Assembly: GCA_035503055.1 (NCBI GenBank)
Contig: DATJTV010000065.1
Span: 1 to 21,802, forward strand
DNA length: 21,802 nt
Source: JAKAWQ01 sp035503055
GTDB taxonomy: Bacteria > Pseudomonadota > Alphaproteobacteria > Acetobacterales > Acetobacteraceae
Direction of reading: 5' to 3'
The translations under genes and the position numbers were made by a program. Shown here one piece after another: positions 7,928 to 13,775 of the stretch (position 1 is its first letter; each line of letters opens with the position of its first letter). The notes under the pieces are model-generated. The model did no database searches, was not told where the DNA came from, and saw only the letters and a program-made list of their open reading frames with translations.

Positions 7928-8121
7928 TCAGAGCGTCTTCGGCAGCCCGGCCTGAGCAAGGATCGCATTGGCGGTGAAGCGACTCTTGATCCGGCTCGGG
8001 ACCGGGAAGTGCCTCCCGGAAACCGGGCTGACCAGATCGGGTGCTTGCCCGTGGTCCTGACTTTGTGACAGCCGGCAGCCGTCAGCAGCTTTTCGAGGTC
8101 GTGGTCGAACGTCGCGGGCAT
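7928..8121 (-). pseudogene. hicA: hicA-like mRNA interferase toxin, frameshifted
   Basis: The N-terminal half reads MPATFDHDLEKLLTAAGCHK…TGKHPIW, a standard HicA start with the catalytic His region. Right after the Trp codon (8034-8032) the frame is lost. One base further along, the proper HicA C-terminus resumes: SPVSGRHFPVPSRIKSRFTA, then NAILAQAGLPKTL and a TGA at 7930-7928. One missing base near 8030-8031 explains it; with that base the protein would be 64 residues, normal for HicA. In the current frame translation runs into 71 nonsense residues, to 7711. The ATG at 8121 follows the hicB stop with no gap, as in hicBA operons. HicA toxins cleave mRNA; this one is probably inactive unless the gap is a sequencing error. 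Confidence 0.8.
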
Positions 8122-8379
8122 TCAGGCGGCCGAGTCAATGTCCTCGGTCGTCGTCAGGTTGAGGCGGACCGGCCAAGTGTGCGGCACCTTGTTGAGTTCC
8201 AGCAGCTCGGGTACCACCGCGCGCAGATCGGCCATCAGCTCCTCGAAGGTACCGGCCTCGGCCACAAGGCCGGGAATGTCGTCGCTGGTAGCCACATAGA
8301 CCTCGGCCTCGGCGTCCCACAATGCGTTGACCCGGAACACTGTCGGCTTCGCGGAACTCTTCAAACTTGAGTGCGTCAT
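8122..8379 (-). CDS. DUF1902 domain protein, HicB-like antitoxin
   Basis: An 85-residue protein whose core VFRVNALWDAEAEVYVAT continues into SDDIPGLVAEAGTFEELMAD. This is the HicB-like partial RNase-H fold of the DUF1902 family, which is found beside HicA toxins. It should bind and neutralise HicA, and perhaps repress its own promoter. ATG 8379 (MTHSSLKSS) was chosen because the core starts shortly after; the frame is open to 8499 but that part is unlike the family. No clear Shine-Dalgarno is visible. The stop abuts the hicA ATG, so the pair was co-transcribed. With its toxin frameshifted, the antitoxin looks like an orphan. Confidence 0.8.
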   Translation of the reverse strand: MTHSSLKSSAKPTVFRVNALWDAEAEVYVATSDDIPGLVAEAGTFEELMADLRAVVPELLELNKVPHTWPVRLNLTTTEDIDSAA

Positions 8380-8467
8380 GGCGGTATTACAGTGCGGCTG
8401 CCTTGATATAGGCGGTTCGGCCCGGCCCGTCACCTGTCGGGAATACCGGCACTCGATCCCGACGATT

Positions 8468-8605
8468 AGAGCGGGATGCGTTCGCTTCGGCTCACGCATC
8501 CCGCCCTAGGCCTTTGTTTTCCCGCGTGATTCACGCCTTCGGTGCCGGGGTCCCCGCGAACGAGTTCGCGGGGTGCCCCGATTCCACCTTCGGCGATCAC
8601 GCTCT
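8468..8605 (+). repeat. Dispersed two-hairpin repeat, copy C (long subtype, best preserved)
   Basis: Ends are TTAGAGCGGGATGCG and GATCACGCTCTAA, an imperfect inverted repeat that includes two flanking bases. Stem 1 is a perfect 11 bp (GCGGGATGCGT with ACGCATCCCGC). Next come the TTTGTTTT linker, GCGTGATTCACGCC, and a 9-bp inner hairpin CCCCGCGAA-CGAG-TTCGCGGGG. The closing GCGATCACGC can pair with GCGTGAT. The right end supplies the stop codon of the ORF at 8604-8936. Confidence 0.9.
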
Positions 8606-8936
8606 AAGCGGCCGTGACGCCTCGGTGCGTGATCTTGCGCCGCCGGATCAATTCGCGCACAGCACGGCGCCCTGGTTTGTTCAACGGTCCAGCCAATAGC
8701 TTTGCTATCTCAGGCAGCACGCACACGATTTGCCAAAAGCGGTCCCCGCGGCCGATCAGGCGCATGGACTTCCAGTCGCTTGCCGATACGGCGCCGGCTA
8801 TCCTGGAATTTGAACGCGCGCCGCCACGTCGAATTGGCCGGCCACCGAGCGTCTCCGCGACTGCCCCAGCCACGCCAAGCAGCTTCCTCTGGCGAGCATA
8901 AAAGCGCGAGTCGTTAACGTAGGTACAGTGACCCAT
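8604..8936 (-). CDS. Hypothetical protein on the inserted segment
   Basis: An open frame of 110 residues (MGHCTYVNDSRFYARQRKLL…), with a basic C-terminus (RRAVRELIRRRKITHRG). I do not recognise it. Its codons use A/T at third positions more often than the surrounding genes (TTT, TAT, AAA, CTA, TTG), which suggests foreign origin rather than a GC-skew shadow. An alternative ATG at 8984 would add 16 residues; neither start has a convincing ribosome site. The stop TAG is formed by the right end of dispersed repeat copy C, so the original C-terminus may have been truncated when the repeat arrived. It could be a gene remnant. Confidence 0.35.
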   Translation of the reverse strand: MGHCTYVNDSRFYARQRKLLGVAGAVAETLGGRPIRRGGARSNSRIAGAVSASDWKSMRLIGRGDRFWQIVCVLPEIAKLLAGPLNKPGRRAVRELIRRRKITHRGVTAA

Positions 8937-9009
8937 CCACCGATCACGCGATATGCGCTTGATCCCGGCGGTGACCGGCCTCATGCATCGCGCACCGCTC
9001 ACACGTCCC

Positions 9010-9041
9010 GCCGCGCCGAGGCCATCCTCGAGCACCTCTGA
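9010..9041 (+). pseudogene. Displaced 3' end of the peroxiredoxin gene
   Basis: CGC GCC GAG GCC ATC CTC GAG CAC CTC TGA encodes RAEAILEHL and a stop, exactly the C-terminus of the peroxiredoxin at 7073-7555. The first 19 bases are identical to 7524-7542; the rest differs only synonymously, and here uses the GC-ending codons typical of the region. This is most simply the original gene end, now 15 bp from the lysR stop. Nothing upstream of 9010 matches the peroxiredoxin. Confidence 0.8.
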
Positions 9042-9056
9042 CCCGACAGAGGGACC

Positions 9057-9974
9057 TTACGCCGCCGAGGCCAGCATCGGCGCACCCTGCGCCGCCTTCG
9101 CCGCCTCCAGCCGGAACGTCTCCGCCATGTGGGTCGCAAGCGCCTGCGCCGCCGGCTCGGCGCGCTTGCGCCCCTTGAGCATCAGGATCGCGAAGTCCGG
9201 CAGCGCCGGCAGCACCTCGCCCGCCTTCAGCGCGACGATCCCCCCCGGCAGCCACGAGGGGATGGAAACGGTGACCGCAAGCCCCGCAAGCACCGGTGCC
9301 AGCGTTCCCGCCTGGCTGCCGGACATGTAAGCGACCCGGTAGCGCCGCCCCGCGCCGTCGAGCGCGCGCGTCGCCGCCGCCGCCCAGGAACAGCCGGTGC
9401 CCGCGACGGCCAGCGGCAGCGGGTCCCGCCGATGCACCGCGTGCCGCTCGGAGGTGAGCCAGAGCAGCGGCCCGCGCCACAGCGGCACCGACGGCCAGCC
9501 CTTCGGCTCGGTGCCCTCCGAGACGAGCGTGAGGTCGAGGTCATCGTCCTTGAGCCGTTTCACAAGCTCTTCCGACGGCGCGCACACCACCTCCACCTGC
9601 ACCGCGGGATGCGTGTCCGCGAAGCGCGCCAGCACGGGGGGCAGATAGCGCCAGGCATAATCGTCCGGCGTGCCGAGCCGCACCGATCCCGCGAGCAGCG
9701 GGATGCGGAACGCCCCCCAGATTCCGTCGTTGAGCGCGACCATCTCGGCCGCCCGCCCAACCAGCAGCCGCCCGTGCGGCGTGAGCGCCACCGACCCGCC
9801 GCGCCGGCGCTGGAAAAGCCTTTGGCCGAGCAGCGTCTCGAGCCGCTGCACCTGCATGGAAACCGCGGACTGGGTGCGCCCGACCCGCTCCGCCGCACGC
9901 GTGAAGCTGCCCTCCTCGGCGATGTAGAGGAAGACGCGCAGAAGGTCGGGATCGATGCTGCCGGGCACGCTCAT
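9057..9974 (-). CDS. LysR family transcriptional regulator
   Basis: A 305-residue LysR-type regulator. The N-terminal winged helix-turn-helix is clear (DLLRVFLYIAEEGSFTRAAE, then TQSAVSMQVQRLETLLG and RLFQRRRGG, about residues 10-60). It is followed by the periplasmic-binding-protein-like effector domain with VRLGTPDDYAWRYLPPVL. The start is ATG 9974 (MSVPGSIDPDLL). AAGGGA lies about eleven bases upstream, a weak site. It is divergent from the DUF1127 gene across 107 bp, an arrangement often seen for this LysR subgroup, so that gene is its likely target. The effector is unknown. Confidence 0.95.
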   Translation of the reverse strand: MSVPGSIDPDLLRVFLYIAEEGSFTRAAERVGRTQSAVSMQVQRLETLLGQRLFQRRRGGSVALTPHGRLLVGRAAEMVALNDGIWGAFRIPLLAGSVRLGTPDDYAWRYLPPVLARFADTHPAVQVEVVCAPSEELVKRLKDDDLDLTLVSEGTEPKGWPSVPLWRGPLLWLTSERHAVHRRDPLPLAVAGTGCSWAAAATRALDGAGRRYRVAYMSGSQAGTLAPVLAGLAVTVSIPSWLPGGIVALKAGEVLPALPDFAILMLKGRKRAEPAAQALATHMAETFRLEAAKAAQGAPMLASAA

Positions 9975-9985
9975 CAAAATGAGTA

Positions 9986-10025
9986 TCCCTTATTTTTCCC
10001 ATCAATGCAATTCGTTTCCCTTATT
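9986..10025. promoter_or_regulatory. Candidate LysR operator: direct repeat TCCCTTATT, 31-bp period
   Basis: TCCCTTATT occurs at 9986-9994 and 10017-10025, three helical turns apart, with a partial TTTTTCCC between them. They lie in the unusually AT-rich spacer between lysR and the divergent DUF1127 gene. Direct repeats on one face of the helix there fit binding by a dimeric or tetrameric LysR protein, but the motif is not a classic T-N11-A palindrome. Confidence 0.35.
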
Positions 10026-10081
10026 CCCGCCCGCCACCCATTTTTCCTCTGTTCGCACCGCCCGCGAAGGAATCCCCGACG

Positions 10082-10327
10082 ATGAGCGCCGCCCTCTTCG
10101 AAGCCCTTCATCCCTCCCGCTGGCCCTCCCGCCGGCACCGGCCCGCGCGCCCGCTCCGCTCCTGGCTCAACCGGCACTTCTCCGCCGCCGTCCAGACCCT
10201 CGCCGCCTGGCGCGCCCGCGCCCGCGCGCGCAACGCGCTGCTCCGCGCCGACGCGCGGATGCTCGCCGATCTCGGCATCTCGCGCGCCGAAGCCCATTTC
10301 CGCGCCCTCAACGACCGGCTCGACTGA
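10082..10327 (+). CDS. DUF1127 (YjiS-like) small protein
   Basis: An 81-residue Arg-rich protein. Its C-terminal half, NALLRADARMLADLGISRAE, is the DUF1127 signature (L..D.RML.DLG.SR.....E). The N-terminal half is a basic Pro/Arg-rich extension. The start ATG 10082 follows AAGGAA at nine bases. DUF1127 proteins in alphaproteobacteria have been connected with RNA turnover and phosphate or carbon metabolism, but this member's role is not known. The divergent lysR makes it a likely regulated target. Confidence 0.88.
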   Translation: MSAALFEALHPSRWPSRRHRPARPLRSWLNRHFSAAVQTLAAWRARARARNALLRADARMLADLGISRAEAHFRALNDRLD

Positions 10328-10344
10328 TCCTCGCCGCCCGAGGC

Positions 10345-10378
10345 CGGAGCGCTACGACTTCCGGATCCCCGCGCTCCG
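10345..10378. terminator. Possible shared hairpin between converging genes
   Basis: CGGAGCGC (10345-10352) and GCGCTCCG (10371-10378) form a perfect 8-bp stem with an 18-base loop, in the 58-bp gap between the DUF1127 stop and the stop of the FAH-family gene. There is no T-run on either strand, so termination is only suggested by position. Confidence 0.3.
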
Positions 10379-10385
10379 CTTCCGC

Positions 10386-11228
10386 TCATTCATCGACCAC
10401 CGGATTGCGCAGCACGCCGATCCCCGAGACCTCGACCTCGATCTCGTCGCCCGCCTTCATCCAGAGCGGCGGCGTGCGCGCGAATCCCACGCCCTCCGGC
10501 GTCCCCGTCGCAATGACGTCGCCCACATCCAGCGGGATGAAGGCGGACATGTACGAAATAATGGTCGGGATGTCGAAGATCAGGTCATCGGTGCTCGCGC
10601 ACTGCACCTCAACCCCGTTCAGCCGGGTCCGTAAGCAAAGCTGCGCCGGGTCGGGAATCTCGTCCGCCGTCACGATCCACGGCCCGATGCTGCCCGAACG
10701 GTAGAAGTTCTTCCCCACGATCAACGAGTGGGTGAACTGATAGTCGCGAATGCTGCCGTCGTTCAGGCAGGTGTAGCCGAACACGTGCCCGAGCGCGGCC
10801 TCCCGCGCGATATGCCGTCCCGGCTTGCCGATGACAACGGCAAGCTCGCCCTCATAGTCGAACTCCTCCGAAACCCTCGGCCGCACCAGCGACCCGCCGC
10901 ACGGCGCGAAGCTCTCTCTCGCACGCAGGAAGACGCTCGGCTTCTCCGGAAGCTTCAAATTCCCCTCGGCCACATGTCCCCTGTAGTTGCGGCCGACGCA
11001 GAGGATCTTCGCGGCATCCGGGATCGGCAGATCGAGCGCCATGTCAACCGTCGCGACATCCGCCGGCTCCTCCGCCAGCGCCCGCATCCGCTCCACTCCC
11101 GCCCCCGCGATCGCCGCGCGCAGGCTCGGCGCACCCGCTCCGAACCGCCGCGAAAGATCGATGGCACCTCCCTCGACCACGATCCCGTAGGCATTGCGTC
11201 CCGCGAACGAAAAACTGGCAAGCCGCAT
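10386..11228 (-). CDS. Fumarylacetoacetate hydrolase (FAH) family protein
   Basis: A 280-residue enzyme of the FAH superfamily, which cleaves or isomerises beta-diketo acids (fumarylpyruvate, acylpyruvates, 2-hydroxyhepta-2,4-dienedioate). The metal-binding acid residues are in EEFDYEGELAVVIG and the following LNDGSIRDYQ. The family's GRNYRGHVAEG, KNFYRSGSIGPW and IATGTPEGVGFAR blocks are all present. The start ATG 11228 (MRLASFSFAG) has a GGGAGG ribosome site close by; the upstream TTG at 11252 was rejected. It lies 38 bp downstream of the amino-acid decarboxylase gene, probably in the same transcript. The exact substrate cannot be read from the sequence. Confidence 0.93.
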   Translation of the reverse strand: MRLASFSFAGRNAYGIVVEGGAIDLSRRFGAGAPSLRAAIAGAGVERMRALAEEPADVATVDMALDLPIPDAAKILCVGRNYRGHVAEGNLKLPEKPSVFLRARESFAPCGGSLVRPRVSEEFDYEGELAVVIGKPGRHIAREAALGHVFGYTCLNDGSIRDYQFTHSLIVGKNFYRSGSIGPWIVTADEIPDPAQLCLRTRLNGVEVQCASTDDLIFDIPTIISYMSAFIPLDVGDVIATGTPEGVGFARTPPLWMKAGDEIEVEVSGIGVLRNPVVDE

Positions 11229-11266
11229 TTCCCCTCCCGCCCTCCCCACCAAAATTCATCCGGAAA

Positions 11267-13615
11267 TCACGCCTCCCGCACCACATAGGTCCAGAACTGC
11301 ACCGCGCCGTCCGGCGCGCTCTCGCGATAGACGCCCTGGATCTCCGTCTCGAAGCCCGGAAAAAGGTTGGCGGCGCGCTCGAACGCCTGCAAATAGGCGA
11401 TCATCGGCCGCGCCCGCGCATCCAGCCTCTCGCCGGGAATGACCGAAGCGATCCCTGGCGGATAGACCACCCAGAGCGTGGTCGCGATCCGTCCCTCCAC
11501 CTCGCCGATCGGCACGTAATCGACCTCGTTCCGCACCAGGCATTGCATGGCCTCGGCCGGCTTCATCGCCGGCTCCGGAAAATGCGCCGCGCGGAACTGC
11601 GCGCCTTGCAGCCCGCTGGTGTCGGCGTCCCGAAAGAACCGATGCATCTCGCCGCAAAGCTCGCCGAGCCGCACCCCGCGATAGCGCTCGCCCCGCGCCG
11701 CGACGAACTCGCCCATCGCCTCCTCGAGCGGCGCGTTCTCGTCGTGCAGCCGCTTGAAGTAGAGGAGCGCACTGATCAGGTTGCCCGCCTTGCTGCTCTC
11801 CACGCCGGGCGTCAGCAGAAAAAGAATCGAGTTGAGGTCGTTCTTCTCCGGCACGATGCGGTTCTCGCGGAGCCACGCCGCCAGCACCGGCGCCGGCACG
11901 CCATGCTCGGCATAACCGCCCCCCGGCTCGAACCCCGGCGTCAGCAGGGTGAGCTTGTTCGGGTCGGTCATCGCCCAGCCCCCTCCCACATGCCGGAACC
12001 CATGCCACGCCGCCCCCGGCTCCAGCGCCCAGAACGCAGGCTCGGACGCCAGCGCATCCGTCGGCACATCCTCCCACGCGACCTCGCGCGCCCCACCCTC
12101 CTCCTGCACCGTCACCCGCTCCGGAACGAAAGGCTCGAAGAACCAGCGCCGCGCCGGCACCACCTCGCGCTCCTCGAACTCGTGGCGAATGGCGCGCAGC
12201 TTCTTGCGAATCTCGATCCCAAGCCGGATCGTGTCGTCCCATAGCACCTCGCCGCTCCTGCCCTTCATCATCTGCGCCCCGACATCGAGGCTCGCGAACA
12301 ACGGATAGAAGGGCGAGGTGCTGGCGTGCATCATGAACACCTCGTTGAGGCGGCGGTGCTCGAGCCGGCGCCGCTGCTCGCCGAGATGCGAGTCGCGGAC
12401 ATGGATCTGGCTCGCCTGGCTGAATCCCGCGAGCTGCTTATGCGTGGACTGGCTCGCAACGATTCCCGGGGACTGTTCGTCGAGATCCCGGAGCCCCATC
12501 GCGAACCGGCCGCGATAGAGCGGATGGAACTTCATGAATCCCGCCCAGGCCTCGTCGAACAGCAGATAGTCGCAGAGCGGCCCGATCCGCCGGAGGATCT
12601 CGTCCGCCGCATAGATCGTGCCGTCGTACGTGCATTGCTGGATCACCGCAGCCCGGAACGGCCGCTCGCGCCGCCACGCCTCCTTATCCAACACCAGCGG
12701 ATGAACACGTATCCGCTCGCGGAGCGCCGCTTCGTCGAGCGCGGCAAGCTCCATCGGCCCGATCAATCCATAGGCGTTGCGCTCGGCCTCCAGATAGACG
12801 GGAATGCCGCCGCCCAGGAACAGCGCGCCATGATGCGCCGCCTTGTGGTTGTTGCGGTCGAACAGCACGAGATCTCCCGGCGCCACCAGCGCCTGCAACA
12901 CCACCTTGTTCGACATCGACGTGCCGTTGAGCACGAAATACGTCCGCTCCGCGCCGAAAACCTCCGCCGCCGCACGCTCCGCGGCCAGCGCCGGCCCCTC
13001 GTGCACCAGGAGATCGCCAAGCTCGACCACCGAATTGTCGAGATCGTCGCGGAACACCGCCTCGCCGAGATGCTCGACGAAGATCCGCCCGATCGGACTC
13101 CGCGAATAGAACATCCCGCCATTATGGCCGGGGCACGTCCAGAGCTGGTTCCCCTCCTCGGCATAATCGACGAGCGCGCCGAAGAAAGGCGTCTTCAGCG
13201 TCTCCGCATATTGCCGGAGCCGTCCGGCCAGCGTCTTCGCGATATATTCCGGCGTCTCCTCGGCCAGGAACACATAACCATCGGCCTCGTGCATCACCTC
13301 GGTCGGAATTTCCTCCAGCCGATGATGCCGGATCAGGATGTAGATCGGCGTGTCGAGCCCGCGGCCGCGAATGAACTTCACGAGCGCCGCCATCTTTCCC
13401 TGCGGCCCACGCTTGCCCCAGTCGATCAGCACACAGCCGATCGCGGCGTCAGTGCGAATCACCAGCTCGGCATCGTCGGGCTTGCGCGCCTTCACCACCG
13501 CAAAACCGATGCGCGCAATCTCGGCAACGATCTCCGCTACCCGCTGACCCTCGAGGTCCTCGGCATCGAACGCCGGAGCACACACCAAAAACTTGAACCG
13601 CCGCTCATATTCCAC
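11267..13615 (-). CDS. Orn/Lys/Arg decarboxylase, large PLP-dependent (fold-type I) enzyme
   Basis: A 782-residue decarboxylase of the bacterial arginine/lysine/ornithine family. It has an N-terminal receiver-like wing (1-130), a PLP core and a C-terminal domain. The Schiff-base lysine is K393 in SQSTHKQLAGFSQAS; the PLP-anchoring LFDEAWAG (D354) and the CPGHNGG and NGTSMSNK loops are intact. It removes CO2 from a basic amino acid to give a polyamine or diamine (agmatine, cadaverine or putrescine), raising cytosolic pH or feeding polyamine synthesis; the substrate is not decided here. The start is GTG 13615, preceded by GAGGGG at seven bases; no better ATG is in frame. No antiporter gene is adjacent. 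A long palindromic element lies right upstream. Confidence 0.95.
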   Translation of the reverse strand: MEYERRFKFLVCAPAFDAEDLEGQRVAEIVAEIARIGFAVVKARKPDDAELVIRTDAAIGCVLIDWGKRGPQGKMAALVKFIRGRGLDTPIYILIRHHRLEEIPTEVMHEADGYVFLAEETPEYIAKTLAGRLRQYAETLKTPFFGALVDYAEEGNQLWTCPGHNGGMFYSRSPIGRIFVEHLGEAVFRDDLDNSVVELGDLLVHEGPALAAERAAAEVFGAERTYFVLNGTSMSNKVVLQALVAPGDLVLFDRNNHKAAHHGALFLGGGIPVYLEAERNAYGLIGPMELAALDEAALRERIRVHPLVLDKEAWRRERPFRAAVIQQCTYDGTIYAADEILRRIGPLCDYLLFDEAWAGFMKFHPLYRGRFAMGLRDLDEQSPGIVASQSTHKQLAGFSQASQIHVRDSHLGEQRRRLEHRRLNEVFMMHASTSPFYPLFASLDVGAQMMKGRSGEVLWDDTIRLGIEIRKKLRAIRHEFEEREVVPARRWFFEPFVPERVTVQEEGGAREVAWEDVPTDALASEPAFWALEPGAAWHGFRHVGGGWAMTDPNKLTLLTPGFEPGGGYAEHGVPAPVLAAWLRENRIVPEKNDLNSILFLLTPGVESSKAGNLISALLYFKRLHDENAPLEEAMGEFVAARGERYRGVRLGELCGEMHRFFRDADTSGLQGAQFRAAHFPEPAMKPAEAMQCLVRNEVDYVPIGEVEGRIATTLWVVYPPGIASVIPGERLDARARPMIAYLQAFERAANLFPGFETEIQGVYRESAPDGAVQFWTYVVREA

Positions 13616-13630
13616 CGCCCATCCCCTCGG

Positions 13631-13760
13631 CTACGATACCAACCCCCGCAAAGGCCAGGGGGACGCTGTCCCCCTGGAGACCCCCTGGCAAAGGCGGAGC
13701 CCTTGGCGGGGGTTCCAAGGGGGCGGAGCCCCCTTGGTCTCTTGGAAGTTGGTATCGTAG
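13631..13760. repeat. 130-bp palindromic element with perfect 13-bp inverted ends and nested hairpins
   Basis: The ends are CTACGATACCAAC (13631-13643) and its exact complement GTTGGTATCGTAG (13748-13760). Inside are two hairpins with 10-bp stems and 3-base loops: CCAGGGGGAC-GCT-GTCCCCCTGG (13655-13677) and CCAAGGGGGC-GGA-GCCCCCTTGG (13715-13737). A 12-bp stem with one mismatch pairs 13643-13654 with 13701-13712. It occupies most of the gap between the end of the OmpA/MotB-like gene and the decarboxylase start. It could terminate the upstream transcript and would crowd any decarboxylase promoter. Confidence 0.9.
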
Positions 13761-13775
13761 CGGAGGGGGTGGGCG

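Larger units (their letters stand above)
7543..9028. mobile_element. Putative inserted segment in the 3' end of the peroxiredoxin gene
   Basis: The segment is bounded by 19-bp direct repeats and replaces the last codons of the peroxiredoxin with synonymous ones, leaving the displaced original end at 9010-9041. It holds a frameshifted hicA, a DUF1902 HicB-like gene, dispersed repeat copy C and an orphan ORF. Its codons and base composition are less GC-biased than the flanks, for example around 7560-7600. Integration into gene 3' ends with restoration of the reading frame is typical of tyrosine-recombinase elements, but no recombinase is visible inside, so any mobility would have been supplied in trans or lost. 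Confidence 0.5.

Noticed and set aside
8604..8936. Integrase for the inserted segment
   Set aside because: The 110-residue product lacks the R…HxxR…Y residues of tyrosine recombinases and any serine-recombinase signature.
8941..8949. Fifth copy of the dispersed repeat (CGATCACGC)
   Set aside because: Only nine bases match; the linker, stem 1 and terminal repeats are absent.
13643..13740. CRISPR-like array
   Set aside because: The two strong hairpins differ in sequence, and there are no regularly spaced identical repeats or cas genes.
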